A stretch of 64,000 nt of DNA from contig JAZAYU010000005.1 of assembly GCA_038501625.1 (NCBI GenBank), positions 8,184,001 through 8,248,000 on the forward strand, in the 5' to 3' direction. Source of the DNA: Corbicula japonica (taxonomy: Eukaryota > Mollusca > Bivalvia > Venerida > Cyrenidae). Made by a program: the position numbers and the translations under genes. Positions 41,074 through 51,539 of the stretch are shown in pieces. The notes beneath the pieces were generated by a model. The model was not told the origin of the DNA. It saw only the letters and a program-made list of their open reading frames with translations, and searched no databases. Position 1 is the stretch's first letter; every line of letters begins with the position of its first letter.

Positions 41074-41281
41074 ACCAAGTTTTAAATGAAAAACAATTGT
41101 CGTTTAATTGGTGTATTTGTAGAATTTAATTGGAATCATGCACATTTTATAATTTCAGAGTTACCTGTACATCAGCCTGAGGAACTGAACATATCATTTG
41201 AAGGTGCAAATAACAAAATATCTTAAACTCTTTATTAAATGACCTGTGCAACCAGTGTAAAATTTGTAAACTTTATTTATA

Positions 41282-41435
41282 TTAAACCTTTACTCCATAT
41301 ATACCTGTTTTAACGCATGTGTGACCAGTGTAGATCCAGATAAGATTGCATGGTTGTGCCAGGTGCCAGGTGAACCAGATCTGGATCTACACTGTTTGCC
41401 CATGCAATAAAGATGTATCTATGGAGTAAAGGGTT
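41282..41435. mobile_element. Short TTAA-MITE
   Basis: TTAAACCTTTACTCCATATA ... TATGGAGTAAAGGG. Only one composite hairpin (GTGTAGATCCAGATAAG ... CAGATCTGGATCTACAC) with a GCCAGGTGCCAGGTGA duplication in the loop. Confidence 0.8.
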
Positions 41436-42151
41436 TGCAGTATTTTATAGGTCAAAAAACTACATGCAAAAAAAAATCAATTAAGGGTCAACTTTAAAAT
41501 CATTTTTTTTTACACAGTCTTTTTCCAGTAAGAAGAGTTTGAAAAGAAGCCAGCATTTATTGAAAGGTGATGCAAGGACAGATCCAGACAGGGTTCAGTC
41601 TTGTCACTCAAACCCCCTGTTTGGGCTGCAATATTTGAAATTCATGAAGATTTTTATCAGTTATTTGGAAATTATCATGTTATTACCCTAAGACTGCCTC
41701 AAAACGAACCTGCTTTCTAAAAATCTTGGATCCGGCCCTGTAATGCTGAAAAAAATATAGGAATCCTGTTGTAAAACCGCATGCAGGCTGTCTCAATGAG
41801 CATGAACTGTCTGGTTTCAGCAATAAATCTTACGCTCTTTTATATCTCTTCTCGATGAGTATAAGACAGAGATTTATGCAAATGATCTTTGTAAGCATCC
41901 CTGAATAAAGTTCCACTATATTAATAATCTCTCATTCGCGTTATATTCTGCCTATAAATGGCAAATTTGGTTGCCACAAAGTCTAGCCTTATATGACAGA
42001 TAATTAGGATAGAAATTAAAAGATAGACTGTATTAGACGGGCATTGTATATCATTTAAGATTATGGATTTATATTGAGAATATAACAAGATTTATCAGGC
42101 TGATTAGGTCAATAAGACCCCTGAGTCAAAGACTTTAATTGTATTTGTTCT
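41436..42151. other. Repeat-poor island
   Basis: No family recognised except a loose match at about 41595-41735 (AACCCCCTGTTTGGGCTGC...TTATCATGTTATTACCCTAAGAC) to 27640-27740, a dispersed repeat of unknown type. The rest (41740-42120) is single-copy here, without frames. Confidence 0.5.
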
Positions 42152-42351
42152 TTTTCCCTTTCCTCCATAGACACACCTTTACTGCATGGGCGAACAGTTT
42201 AGATACAGATCGCTTTTTGATTTGATAGGTTATTTCTGACCAAAATGCGACTAGTGCAGATCCCGATCAGACGGCAAGGATGTGCCGGCTGATTTGGATC
42301 TGCACTGGTTGCACATGTGTAAAAATGCGTATATATGGAGGAAAGGGTTAA
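42152..42351. mobile_element. TTAA-MITE, hairpin 1 right arm deleted
   Basis: TTTCCCTTTCCTCCATAGAC ... TATATGGAGGAAAGGGTTAA. Hairpin 2 perfect or nearly so. 42352-42644 is unassigned. Confidence 0.8.
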
Positions 42352-42644
42352 TCGTATTTGTTTTTTAAGTGACGGATACCCATAGCTGATTATATATTTT
42401 TACTTGCTGGAATTGACCGTGGGTATCAAATGATGCTTATAAGAAATTAAAACAAATGAAGGTCTCAAAGTTTACAAAAGAGTGTTTTTTTAATACTAAG
42501 CAGTAAGCAAACAGTAAGCCTATGGCACATAAATGAGATTATGAAAACTTACCGGAACTGAAATTTTGATTCCTCAAAACTAAAAATTGTACCCTTAAAA
42601 CTGTGAATGTAAAAAACTCTAATTAAATTGACTATTATGTTAAA

Positions 42645-43878
42645 AGTGAATTATTTAAACTTGGAATAATTTTCAATTCTAGAATCCTCATACTCTTATG
42701 GACAATGGAAAGATGATCTTTTTCTCAGCAACTGTTTCCAAATTATCTCCAACCGCCATTAGTGTTAATAGTTATGTTTGATATACTGTCTATAACTGTA
42801 CTTTTTATATGCACTTACCTAGACCATGGCACATTCTCTTTCAAGCATGCATATATATTACCCATACCTACCATATCCTTAATACATATGGCCTTTATGC
42901 ATGTGGGTTAGATATGCACGCATAACTTACCTATATGGACTCTTTGCCTTTGGGTCAGATATGCATGCATATCTAACCCACATCGCCTTACTACATGTGG
43001 GTTAGATATGCACACATATCTAACCCTTATGGACTTTTAACATTTGGGTCAGATATGCATGCATATCTAACCCACATGGCCTTCCTACATGGGGGTTAGG
43101 TATGCACACATAACTAACCCATATGGAGTTATGAACGCATATATAACTATTATTGCCCTCCTAAAAGTATGTTCCCACAATTCATTTTTTGTGTGTTGTT
43201 TTGATATACAACCAGTATATTGCCTGTTTTGGCTGTTATGACCTGTCAACCAGTGTTCTGTAACTACATGTGAATTTTATAGCGATTGTGTTATACATTC
43301 AAGTCCAATTGCCAGTCATATACACTGCTGAACAATGGGGACATCACCGTATGTGTGAAGTACCTGTTTCATTGACTTTTTAGGTTTTGTGTGTTTCCTT
43401 ATGTACTGTTTCTCTCCATAAAGTGTTAACATTTGCTTACATTATGATATTACATCAATGATATGTACAATAAACACTGAATCTGATCCAAAATTTTATT
43501 CACATGTGTAAATGCGATTGAATAAAAAGCGTTGAGCAAACCACAATTACTTGTACTTCTTATTTGTGCTAACTGCTAAGTACTGCATTGTTATTAACCA
43601 ACTGAATTCATATCGGCCTTGTTACTGGACGCAGGGTATTCATATCAGCCCAAAGAGTAGGGCTAATGTGACTGCCCTAGGCCAAATAACATGGCCAATG
43701 TGAATTCATCTGATTAATGACAATTTTATTAATTAATTAACAGACTTAAACCATCAAACTCATGTGAATACTAAACTGAGCCAATATGATAATTGCTGGG
43801 CCAATATAAAAATTGCTGGGCCAACTTGAGAATTGCTGGGCCAATATGAGATAGTTAATTAATAAAGTCTTGAATGAA
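42645..43878. repeat. Left arm of a 3.8-kb inverted repeat
   Basis: It begins AGTGAATTATTTAAACTTGG and ends near TTAATAAAGTCTTGAATGAA. It matches 45099-46418 in reverse complement over its whole length, by eye well above 90% identity. It contains nested palindromes TTAGATATGCATGCATATCTAA (about 42895-43130) and CTGGGCCAATATGAGAATTG repeats. No transposase frame in either arm. Confidence 0.85.
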
Positions 43879-45098
43879 ATATGAATATGGACATTTCTTT
43901 CACTGAAATAGAACTGTTGTTAAGAGAATGAGGCTTAGCTGATTTTATAGTGAAACCTGTCCTAGCAGCCACCTGCTAATAGCAACCCCTGTCTTAAACA
44001 GCCAATTTGAATTGGACCTAAACTGACATTTTTTTCTATTTTTTATCTGTCTTTAACAGCCACCTGTCTTCAGCAGCCACTTTTTGTCACTCCCTTGGGT
44101 GGCTGCTAAAGACTGGTTGGACTGTAGTTCTAAGTTTCGATTAAGGTCCTTAACTTTTACTAGGCCAAATTCACTATTAGAAGAACAAGTTAGAGCAAAA
44201 GATTTTTCAAGCATGCTAGCATTGAATGCTTGAGTTGAACTTAGTTGTCACATTAGCGTTTCAGTGTATGTGTTTGCCTCCATGAGTTAATCCGAACTTA
44301 GTCCGAACTGGTTAACACATGCTTTGAGCATACACAAAAAGGTGAAATTTATTAAATCTTGCATATATAACATGGCAAGATATGTATATAGTTGAGACCA
44401 GTATAATACTATTATTTTAATAGCTTCAGTCAACTGTTCTCATTTGTAAAACTATTTACTATGTGTTTATAGGTATTACAGCATGTGTGAGCAATTTAGA
44501 TCCAGATCATCTGGCATATCCCTCCCATCTAATCTGAAACTACACTGGTTGATTTATGAAAAGAGATAACATAGCATAACCGAAGTTGGACAGAGTATGT
44601 CAGGAAAGGACAGACGGGCTTGCTGATCTTGATCTAAACTGTACAACTAAGCAACAATGATCTATGTAGAAAAGGGATAATATTCTTTGTTTAGTGCTTG
44701 TTACATTTGAACCAAACTTTTCAATGAGTTCCAGTCAATAACAGATTGTAAATTGTAACAAACAAACAAATTTAAAAAATAGCAAAATTTGAGGGACGTT
44801 TATGCCCCTTTGTTATGATTTCAAATGAATTATAGAATTTTCTCAGAAATAAGTGGAAAAATGTGTTTAAATATATTAGAAAAAACAAATACCCGCTAAA
44901 TTGTGAAGACAAATGGCGTATATCATGAGATCAACCAGCATTGATCAGTATCTACATATTTCATTTTGATTTGCTATCTTATTTCCGATCAAAACATGAC
45001 CAGTTTATATCCTAATCAAACGGCACAAATCTGCCAGCTGATCTGGATCTACACTGGTCGCACATGCATAAAAATCAATATGCAAAGAGTTAAATGTC
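43879..45098. other. Spacer of the large inverted repeat
   Basis: It holds a pogo/Tigger-like MITE (43948-44124: TAGTGAAACCTGTCCTAGCA GCC ... AGTCCAACC-type right end) and two decayed TTAA-MITEs (about 44445-44690 and 44910-45093, the latter ending GCAAAGAGTTAA just before the right arm). The remainder, 44127-44444 and 44691-44909, is unassigned A/T-rich sequence. Confidence 0.7.
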
Positions 45099-46418
45099 AA
45101 TTCATAAGACTTTATTAATTAACAATCTCATATTGGCCCAGCAATTCTCATATTGGCCCAGCAATTTTTATACTGGCCCAGCTTAGTATACAATAAAATT
45201 GTCATTAATCAGATGAATTCACATTGGCCATGTCATTAGCCCTTTGCTTTGGGCTGATATGAATACCCTGCGTCTATTAACAAGGCCGATATGAGTTCAG
45301 TTGATTAATAACAATGCAGTACTTAGCAGTTAGCACAAATAAGAAGTACAAGTAATTGTGGTTTGCTCAACGCTGTTTATTCAATCGCATTACTTAATAC
45401 ACTGTTACACATGTGAATAAAATTTTGGATCAGATTCAGTGTTTATTGTACATATCAATGATATAATATCATAATGTAAGCAACTATTAACACTTTCATG
45501 GAAAGAAACAGTACATAACGAAACTGGATGTGTGTTATACCAAATAACTCAATGATGGAAGAATTAATATAAATAAAAGGCTAAGTAATAGCCAAACTTA
45601 AGATAAGTGTTTTATGATGAACTGGCCAACAAAAAAATAAGTAAATACCTGTGTATCAAATTATAAAAAAGGAAACACAACAAGCCTAAAAAGTCAATAT
45701 AACTTCATGGTGATGTCCACATTGTTCTGCAGTGTATAAGATATGAATGGCAATTTGACTTCGGTGTGTAACACAATCGCTATAAAATTTACATGTAGTT
45801 ACAAAACACAGGTTGACAGGTCAAACCAACCAAAACAGGCAATACATGTATATGAAAACAACACACAAAAATGAATTGTGGTAACATACTTTTAGGAAGA
45901 CAAAAAAGGGCAAGATAAGCATGCATAAATCCATATGGGTTAGATATGTGTGCATACCTAACCCCCATGTAGGAAGGCCATGTGGGTTAGATATGCATGC
46001 ATATCTGACCCAAAGGTAAAATGTCCATAAGGGTTAGATATGCGTGCATATCTGACCCAAAGGTAAAATGTCCATAAGGGTTAGATATGCGTGCATATCT
46101 GACCCAAAGGCAAAGAGTCCATATAGGTAAGTTATGCGTGCATATCTAACCCACATGCATAAAGGCCATATGTATTAAGGCCATGGTAGGTATGGGTAAT
46201 ATATATGCATGCTTGAAAGAGAATGTGCCATGGTCTAGGTAAGTGCATATAAAAAGTACAGATATAGAAAGTAATATAACACCAAACATAACCATTAACA
46301 CTAATGGCAGTTGGAGATAATTTGGAAACAGTTGCTGAGAAAAAGATCAACTTTCCATTGTCCGTAAGAGTATGAGGATTCCAGAATTGAAAATTATTCC
46401 AAGTTTAAATAATTCACT
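45099..46418. repeat. Right arm of the 3.8-kb inverted repeat
   Basis: Reverse complement of 42645-43878. It carries about 130 bp (roughly 45525-45665, AACTGGATGTGTGTTATACC...) absent from the left arm, so there has been an indel since duplication. Small frames such as that at 46132-46350 have counterparts in the other arm and are not genes. Confidence 0.85.
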
Positions 46419-46578
46419 GTTTGTTCTTTGAAACGTTCTATAATAAAAGCATGGTAAATAAAAGAAAAGAATTCTAAAAAACGTGTTCTTTTTTCAATTA
46501 AAACAAAAAAATCTTTTTTGTTTCTTGAAGGAATATAGGGGTTCAAAAATCTTTACCTGGAATGGCTTTCCGAAATCA

Positions 46579-46727
46579 GGGCTGAAGATTATAAAACTTA
46601 GGTTTGAAACCAGTCTCAAATCTCAAGCATCTGGTTGGCTGATATGGCTGACCAGTTACCATTTCAGCCAATCATATCCTTGAGATTTGAGACTGGTTTC
46701 CATTCTCAGTTTTATGATCTTGAGGCC
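46579..46727. mobile_element. Pal-1 palindrome
   Basis: GGGCTGAAGATTATAAAACTT ... CAGTTTTATGATCTTGAGGCC; centre GGCTGACCAGTTACC. The flanks extend the symmetry (GAAATCA ... TGATTTC). A second tiny foldback GGGGCTGAAGATCATAAAACT ... TAGCCCC lies at 46783-46818. Confidence 0.8.
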
Positions 46728-46818
46728 TGATTTCTCATTCCAGTCTAGATAATTATTACATGTTTTCAGAAAAAGGGGCTGAAGATCATAAAACTATGAT
46801 GTGTAATCTAGCCCCTTT

Positions 46819-47549
46819 TGCAAGAAAACAGTAGTCCCTGATCCAGCACCATCAGCAGAATGAAGAAATAAAATTAATTAAGATTCATCAATCTCATTCG
46901 CAGAGTTTTCGTTCCTTACACTCACTTTACATCTCTGCGAAAGGCTCAATGTCAAGATTTTTTACCAAACTCGACAGCCCTATTTTATACAGTCATAATT
47001 AGGAATTTGAAAGCTTGAGGTAAAACAAATGACAGAAATCTTCACTATCTTTCATTAAAACCGAAGAAACCCAATCAATTGTAAATGTTATTGGTGAACT
47101 ATTTCTTTGAGTTAAAGTAAAAGTAGTTGAAAGTAGTCCCAGCCTATAACAGAGGTGAATGTAATGAGCCGATAGTGTAAGAGAGTGAAGATTCATATGT
47201 AAATGTGTATATAAGTTGCAACCCTTTGATAACAACAGTTGTCTCCCTTTGACAAGAGAAGAAAACAATAGACTTCTTCACAGCTGATGCAATGAGATAG
47301 GCAATCAATTGTTATAATTCATTCATGATCAAACTGCTTCTTCAAGCTGCTAATATGATTTTTATACAGATGGTGCCTTGTTTGAATCTTAAAACTGGGA
47401 GATAATTAGGACCCATGTCATATATTAATGAAAAATTTATCACATGCTAAAAAGTGAAGTTTTCCAATGAAAAAAAAATAAAAGAAAACTTGTAGAGGCA
47501 GAAAAGGAGGATAAAACTTAAAAAAGGCTATAATACTGATGCACTTGCT
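46819..47549. other. Repeat-poor island
   Basis: Single-copy in the window with balanced base composition (TCATTCGCAGAGTTTTCGTT...). The reverse-strand frame at 46999-47268 (89 codons) has no recognisable domain or splice context. Possible noncoding conserved element; not demonstrable here. Confidence 0.4.
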
Positions 47550-47788
47550 TTAACCCTTTCCTTCATATATAAGCCTCTACTGTATGGGCAGACAGTGTAG
47601 ATCCAGATCAGCCGGCACATTTGTGCCATCTGGTCAGGATCTGCAATGTTTGTTTTATATTATTGAGGTTATTTCTGACCAAAAAGTGAACAGTGCAGAT
47701 CTAGATAAGATGGCACATATATGCCAGTTGATCTGGATCTACACTGGCTGCACATGCATAAAGGCATGTATATGGAGTAAAGGGTTAA
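47550..47788. mobile_element. TTAA-MITE copy, intact
   Basis: TTAACCCTTTCCTTCATATA ... TATATGGAGTAAAGGGTTAA, both hairpins present. Confidence 0.9.
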
Positions 47789-47837
47789 ATGCTTTATAGA
47801 GAATCTAGTCACTACATGTATATGATTGCATCAGAGA

Positions 47838-48072
47838 TTAACCCTTTCCTCCAAATACCGGTATACACATTTTTATGCATGTGCGACCAGTGTAGATCCA
47901 GATCATCCATCACATCCGTGCTGATCAGGATCAGCACTGGTTGCATTTTGGTCAGAAATAACCTAAAGAAGAAAAGAGTGAACAGTTTAGATCCTGATCA
48001 TACGGCTTGGCTGATCTGGATCTAAACTGTTCGTCCATGCAATAAAGGTGTGTCTATGGAGGAAAGGGTTAA
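47838..48072. mobile_element. TTAA-MITE copy, intact
   Basis: TTAACCCTTTCCTCCAAATA ... TCTATGGAGGAAAGGGTTAA. Hairpin 1 pairs with GATCAGCACTGG; hairpin 2 loop short (GATCATACGGCTTGGCTGATC). 50 bp from the previous copy, same orientation. Confidence 0.9.
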
Positions 48073-48239
48073 AGCTTATTAAAACCATAGTTTTAAATAA
48101 GCTGGACCATTGTCAATTGGTTCCTGACTCAACTCGTGACCTATAGAGAAACACAATGGAAGTTTTAATTCTTCATGTTCAACTGACGGCGGGGATAATA
48201 TGGGATTTTGTAATTAAAACTACAAATGTTCATGTATAA

Positions 48240-48613
48240 CTTTTTTTTCTTTAGATACGATTTATATCCCATGTGCAAACAGTGCAGATCTAGATCTGAT
48301 GGCACATCCAACTTATCAGGATCTACCGTGTTCACATTTTGATTGTTTGGTAAATTTCTGACCAAGAAAGAAACAGTGTAGATCCAGATCATATGGCATA
48401 GATGTGCCAGTTGATCTGGGCCCAAGATCATAAAACAAAATCTGGAGATCAGTCTCAAATCTCAAGCATCTGATTGGCTGAAATGGCGACCAGTCGCCAT
48501 TTCAGCCAATCAGATCCTTGAGATTTGAGACTGATCTCAAAACTTAGTTTTATGATCCTGGGCCCTGGAACTATATGATAAAAGGCATATAATTTTATGG
48601 AGTAAAAGGTTCA
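48240..48613. mobile_element. Decayed TTAA-MITE carrying Pal-1
   Basis: The left end is decayed (CTTTAGATACGATTTATATC), both hairpins are seen, and the right end is TTTTATGGAGTAAAAGGTTCAA. Pal-1 interrupts hairpin 2 at 48418-48565. Confidence 0.7.
48418..48565. mobile_element. Pal-1 inside a TTAA-MITE
   Basis: GGGCCCAAGATCATAAAAC ... GTTTTATGATCCTGGGCCC, centre GGCGACCAGTCGCC; almost perfect palindrome. Flanks GATCTG | ... | CTGGAAC suggest a CTG duplication. Same subtype as 49738-49883 (both have CTGGAGATCAGTCTCAAATC). Confidence 0.85.
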
Positions 48614-48761
48614 ACGGTCTAAAGACTCTCAAAGGACTCATGGTCAGGTGCAGATTCAGTATTGGCATGTACTAGAACCTTAAAATTGAATTATTAATTG
48701 GTTAGATTTACTTGTGATCACAATTACTTTAAAGGTTTTTTTATTGACGCAGTATTTGAAT

Positions 48762-49026
48762 CGGGGAGCCTGGGTACCTCAGTTGGTATGGTGCCGGCAC
48801 GGTAAGCCAGAGCCTGAGGTTCAAGTCTTGGTTAAGGCTATTTATTTCAACCCAAAACTGCCACAATGGCATTGTTGGCAAGGTGAATAACCCTTAAAGC
48901 TCATTTGGGCGAAGCATTAAAGCTCATTTGGGCGAAGCATTGGCTGGGGTAGTCATCCCAAACTTGGGCAGTCCCTTGCTGACAACTGCCAAGTAAATTT
49001 GAAATGTCTTGTATAAGAAATGAAGA
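48762..49026 (+). mobile_element. tRNA-derived SINE with 11-bp target duplication
   Basis: AGTATTTGAAT at 48751-48761 and again at 49027-49037. The body starts GGGAGCCTGGGTACCTCAG; A-box-like TACCTCAGTTGG (one mismatch to TRGCNNAGYNGG) and B-box-like GGTTCAAGTCT lie at tRNA spacing. The body then has a 25-bp direct duplication (AAAGCTCATTTGGGCGAAGC twice) and a 3' tail ending TGTATAAGAAATGAAG. Clean duplication implies a fairly recent LINE-mobilised insertion. Bivalve SINEs with tRNA heads are known; I do not assign a named family. Confidence 0.85.
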
Positions 49027-49318
49027 AGTATTTGAATTAGGTGGCCTCAAAAGCTCAATTGATAATTTATTCCTATTTCTACTTCTGTGTCATACTTTGA
49101 GATCAAACAGTTAATAGTGCATAAAGGAAGATTCTAGATATTTATCTGCAGACAGTGTAGTAAGGTGTTATTCATAATTAGAACAAAATTGTCTTTTAAA
49201 CATGACCTTATTCTTTAGAAGTCCCCAGAAATGTAATAGTATGATCCACAGACCACTTACAAAATGAAGGCTTGGTTGAGATAGAGAACATTTTGTCTTT
49301 TAAATATGGCACCATCCT

Positions 49319-49541
49319 TTAACCCTTTCCTCCATATATATGCACTTTTACACGTGTGACCAGAGTAGATCCAGATCAGCAGGCACTTCTGTGCCATCTG
49401 ATTAGGATCTGCTCAGGTTATTTCTGACCAAAATGCGACCAAACAAATCAAAATCAGAACAGTGCAGATCCTGATCAGACAGACAGATGTGCTGGCTGAT
49501 TTGGATCAACACTAATAAAGGTGTGTCTATGGTGGAAAGGG
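49319..49541. mobile_element. TTAA-MITE copy, right TTAA lost
   Basis: TTAACCCTTTCCTCCATATA ... GTCTATGGTGGAAAGGG then TGG. Hairpin 1 right arm truncated (ATTAGGATCTGCTCAGG). Confidence 0.8.
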
Positions 49542-49945
49542 TGGACAGTGTAGATGCAGATCAGCAGGCACATCCATGTCTCTTTAATGCCTTCAAAATC
49601 CTGTTAATCAGTTGCTGACCAGTGAAGATCAAACCAGCCTGCACACATGTACCAGGATCTACACTGTTCACTTCCTCGTCTGGAAATACAAGCAACCAGA
49701 GTAGATCCTGATCAGAGTTCACAGATATTCAGACTGTGCCAAAGATCATAAAACTAAATCTGGAGATCAGTCTCAAATCTCAAGCATCTGATTGGCTGAA
49801 ATGGCGACCAGTCGCCATTTCAGCCAATCAGATCCTTGAGATTTGAGACTGATCTCAAAATTTAGTTTTGTGATCTTGGGCCCTGGTCTGGGTCTTCACT
49901 GGTTGCTCATGGGATAGAAGCTGTATCATATTGTATTAAAAGATG
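49542..49945. mobile_element. Decayed TTAA-MITE carrying Pal-1
   Basis: GGACAGTGTAGATGCAGATC ... CTGGGTCTTCACTGGTTGC, ends decayed. Pal-1 at 49738-49883 interrupts hairpin 2. Confidence 0.65.
49738..49883. mobile_element. Pal-1 inside a TTAA-MITE
   Basis: GCCAAAGATCATAAAACTAA ... TTAGTTTTGTGATCTTGGGCCC, centre GGCGACCAGTCGCC. Nearly the same subtype as 48418-48565, possibly a shared recent source. Confidence 0.85.
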
Positions 49946-49995
49946 ACGCAGGGGGATAAAGTTGATAATTTTTGTACTGAGAGTCCCTTTGCCAT

Positions 49996-50238
49996 TTAAC
50001 CCTTTACTCCATATATACGCGTTTTTAAGCATGTGCTAAGTGTAGTTCCAGATCAGTTGATGGCACTTCCCTGCTGTCTGATCTGGATCTGCACTGGTCG
50101 CATATTGATCAGAAATAACTTAATGAATCTAAAAGCAAACAGAGCAGATCCTGATCATATGGCACAGATGTGCCGGCAGATCTGGATCTACACAGTTTAC
50201 CCATGCCATAAAGGTATATATATAGAGGAAAAGGTTAA
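49996..50238. mobile_element. TTAA-MITE copy, intact
   Basis: TTAACCCTTTACTCCATATA ... TATAGAGGAAAAGGTTAA, both hairpins. Confidence 0.9.
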
Positions 50239-50312
50239 GAAAATAAAACTGAGATAAGTTTCCATTTCAGTCAGATGCTTGAAATTTGAGAAAGTCTATT
50301 TTATGATCTTGG
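50239..50312. mobile_element. Pal-1 remnant at the head of an array
   Basis: AAAACTGAGATAAGTTTCCATTTCAG then TCAGATGCTTGAAATTTGAG and TTTTATGATCTTGGGTC. The left arm is mostly gone. The tandem array at 50300-50790 starts from its right end. Confidence 0.65.
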
Positions 50313-50790
50313 GTCTTGTAGTTTTTGTAAAAATGTTTTTGGGGTTGAAATAATACAAAGTGTCATATAAGATTTTATGATCTTGGGTCTTGTAGTTTTT
50401 TATGTTTTTGGGGTTGAAATAATGCAAACTGTCGTATAAGATTTTATGATCTTGGGTCTTGTAGTTTTTTTCTGTTTTTGGGGTTGAAATAATACAAAGT
50501 GTCATATAAGATTTTATGATCTTGGGTCTTGTAGTTTTTTTTATGTTTTTGGGGTTGAAATAATGCAAACTGTCGTATAAGATTTTATGATCTTGGGTCT
50601 TGTAGTTTTTTTCTGTTTTTGGGGTTGAAATAATACAAAGTGTCATATAAGATTTTATGATCTTGGGTCTTGTAGTTTTTTTATGTTTTTGGGGTTGAAA
50701 TAATACAAACTGTCATATAAGATTTTATGATCTTGGGTCTTGTAGTTTTTTTTATGTTTTGGGGGTTGAAATAATACAAACTGTCATATA
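50300..50790. repeat. Tandem array, about 7 units of about 70 bp, containing a Pal-1 end
   Basis: Unit ATTTTATGATCTTGGGTCTT, GTAGTTTTTT(T)ATGTTTTTGG, GGTTGAAATAATRCAAA, CTGTC(A/G)TATAAG. The first 18 bp are the Pal-1 right terminus, so terminus and flank were amplified together. Two unit subtypes alternate (AATACAAAGTGTCAT / AATGCAAACTGTCGT), so the duplication block was at one stage a dimer. The 116-codon reverse frame is repeat translation. Confidence 0.9.
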
Positions 50791-51103
50791 AGCAGAAGCA
50801 TGCAATATTTTATTGGAAAGAAAAACTTATTTTCAACAGCAAAAGCTATCTAAAACAAATTAAAATTATACTCAGATCATAATATGAGATGTTTATGCAT
50901 TACTATAAAATATATATCACAATTATTGCAAAGCACATCTGGTTTTTATCACAAAAAGAATAATCTACAAGTTATACAGACAAAAAAGGAAATTATTTGA
51001 CCTCATAAAAATTTAATGTCTCATCATTGATGCAGACTTAAAAAAGGCATGTGAATCCATATTTTAGTCTAATTGGTATTTTTACTATTTATCCACGATA
51101 TTA
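50791..51103. other. Unassigned A/T-rich stretch
   Basis: No repeat family, frame or regulatory motif recognised. Confidence 0.6.
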
Positions 51104-51489
51104 TCTCTTTACTCCATTATATATGGGTTTTATCGCATATGTAAACAGTGTAGATCGAGATCAGCATGCACATCGGTCTGATCAGGATCTACACTGTTCA
51201 CTTCTTGGTCAGAAATAACCTGATGAAAAAAAGCAAACAGTGTAGATCCAGATTTGACAGCATAATGATGTGCTGTGCCCAAGGTTATAAAACTGAGCAT
51301 GGAAACCAGTCTCAAATCTCAAGCATCTGATTGGCTGAAATGGCGACCAGTCGCCATTTCAGCCAATCAGATGCTTGAGATTTGAGACTGGTTTCCAAAC
51401 TCAGCTTTATAACCTTCAGCCCTGACTGAATTTGATCTACACTTTATGCACATGAGATAACAGCCATATCCCATAGAGTCAAAAGTTAA
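51104..51489. mobile_element. TTAA-MITE carrying Pal-1
   Basis: ATTATCTCTTTACTCCATTA ... CCCATAGAGTCAAAAGTTAA, hairpin 1 good, hairpin 2 interrupted by Pal-1 at 51277-51422. Confidence 0.75.
51277..51422. mobile_element. Pal-1 inside a TTAA-MITE
   Basis: GCCCAAGGTTATAAAACTGAG ... CTCAGCTTTATAACCTTCAGCCC, near-perfect, centre GGCGACCAGTCGCC. Inserted at GATGTGCTG within hairpin 2. Confidence 0.85.
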
Positions 51490-51539
51490 TGTAACAGTAT
51501 CACTTGAATATATACCAATCTAACCGTTGTTCTCAATGA

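Noticed and set aside
42645..46418. LTR retrotransposon
   Set aside because: The two 1.2-kb arms are inverted, not direct, and there is no gag/pol frame, primer-binding site or polypurine tract.
48762..48840. Functional tRNA gene
   Set aside because: The A- and B-box-like motifs are present, but the acceptor stem does not close and the sequence continues into a SINE body with target-site duplications.
50296..50646. 116-codon reverse-strand frame
   Set aside because: Translation of the 70-bp tandem array (repeating TRPKIIKSYMT).
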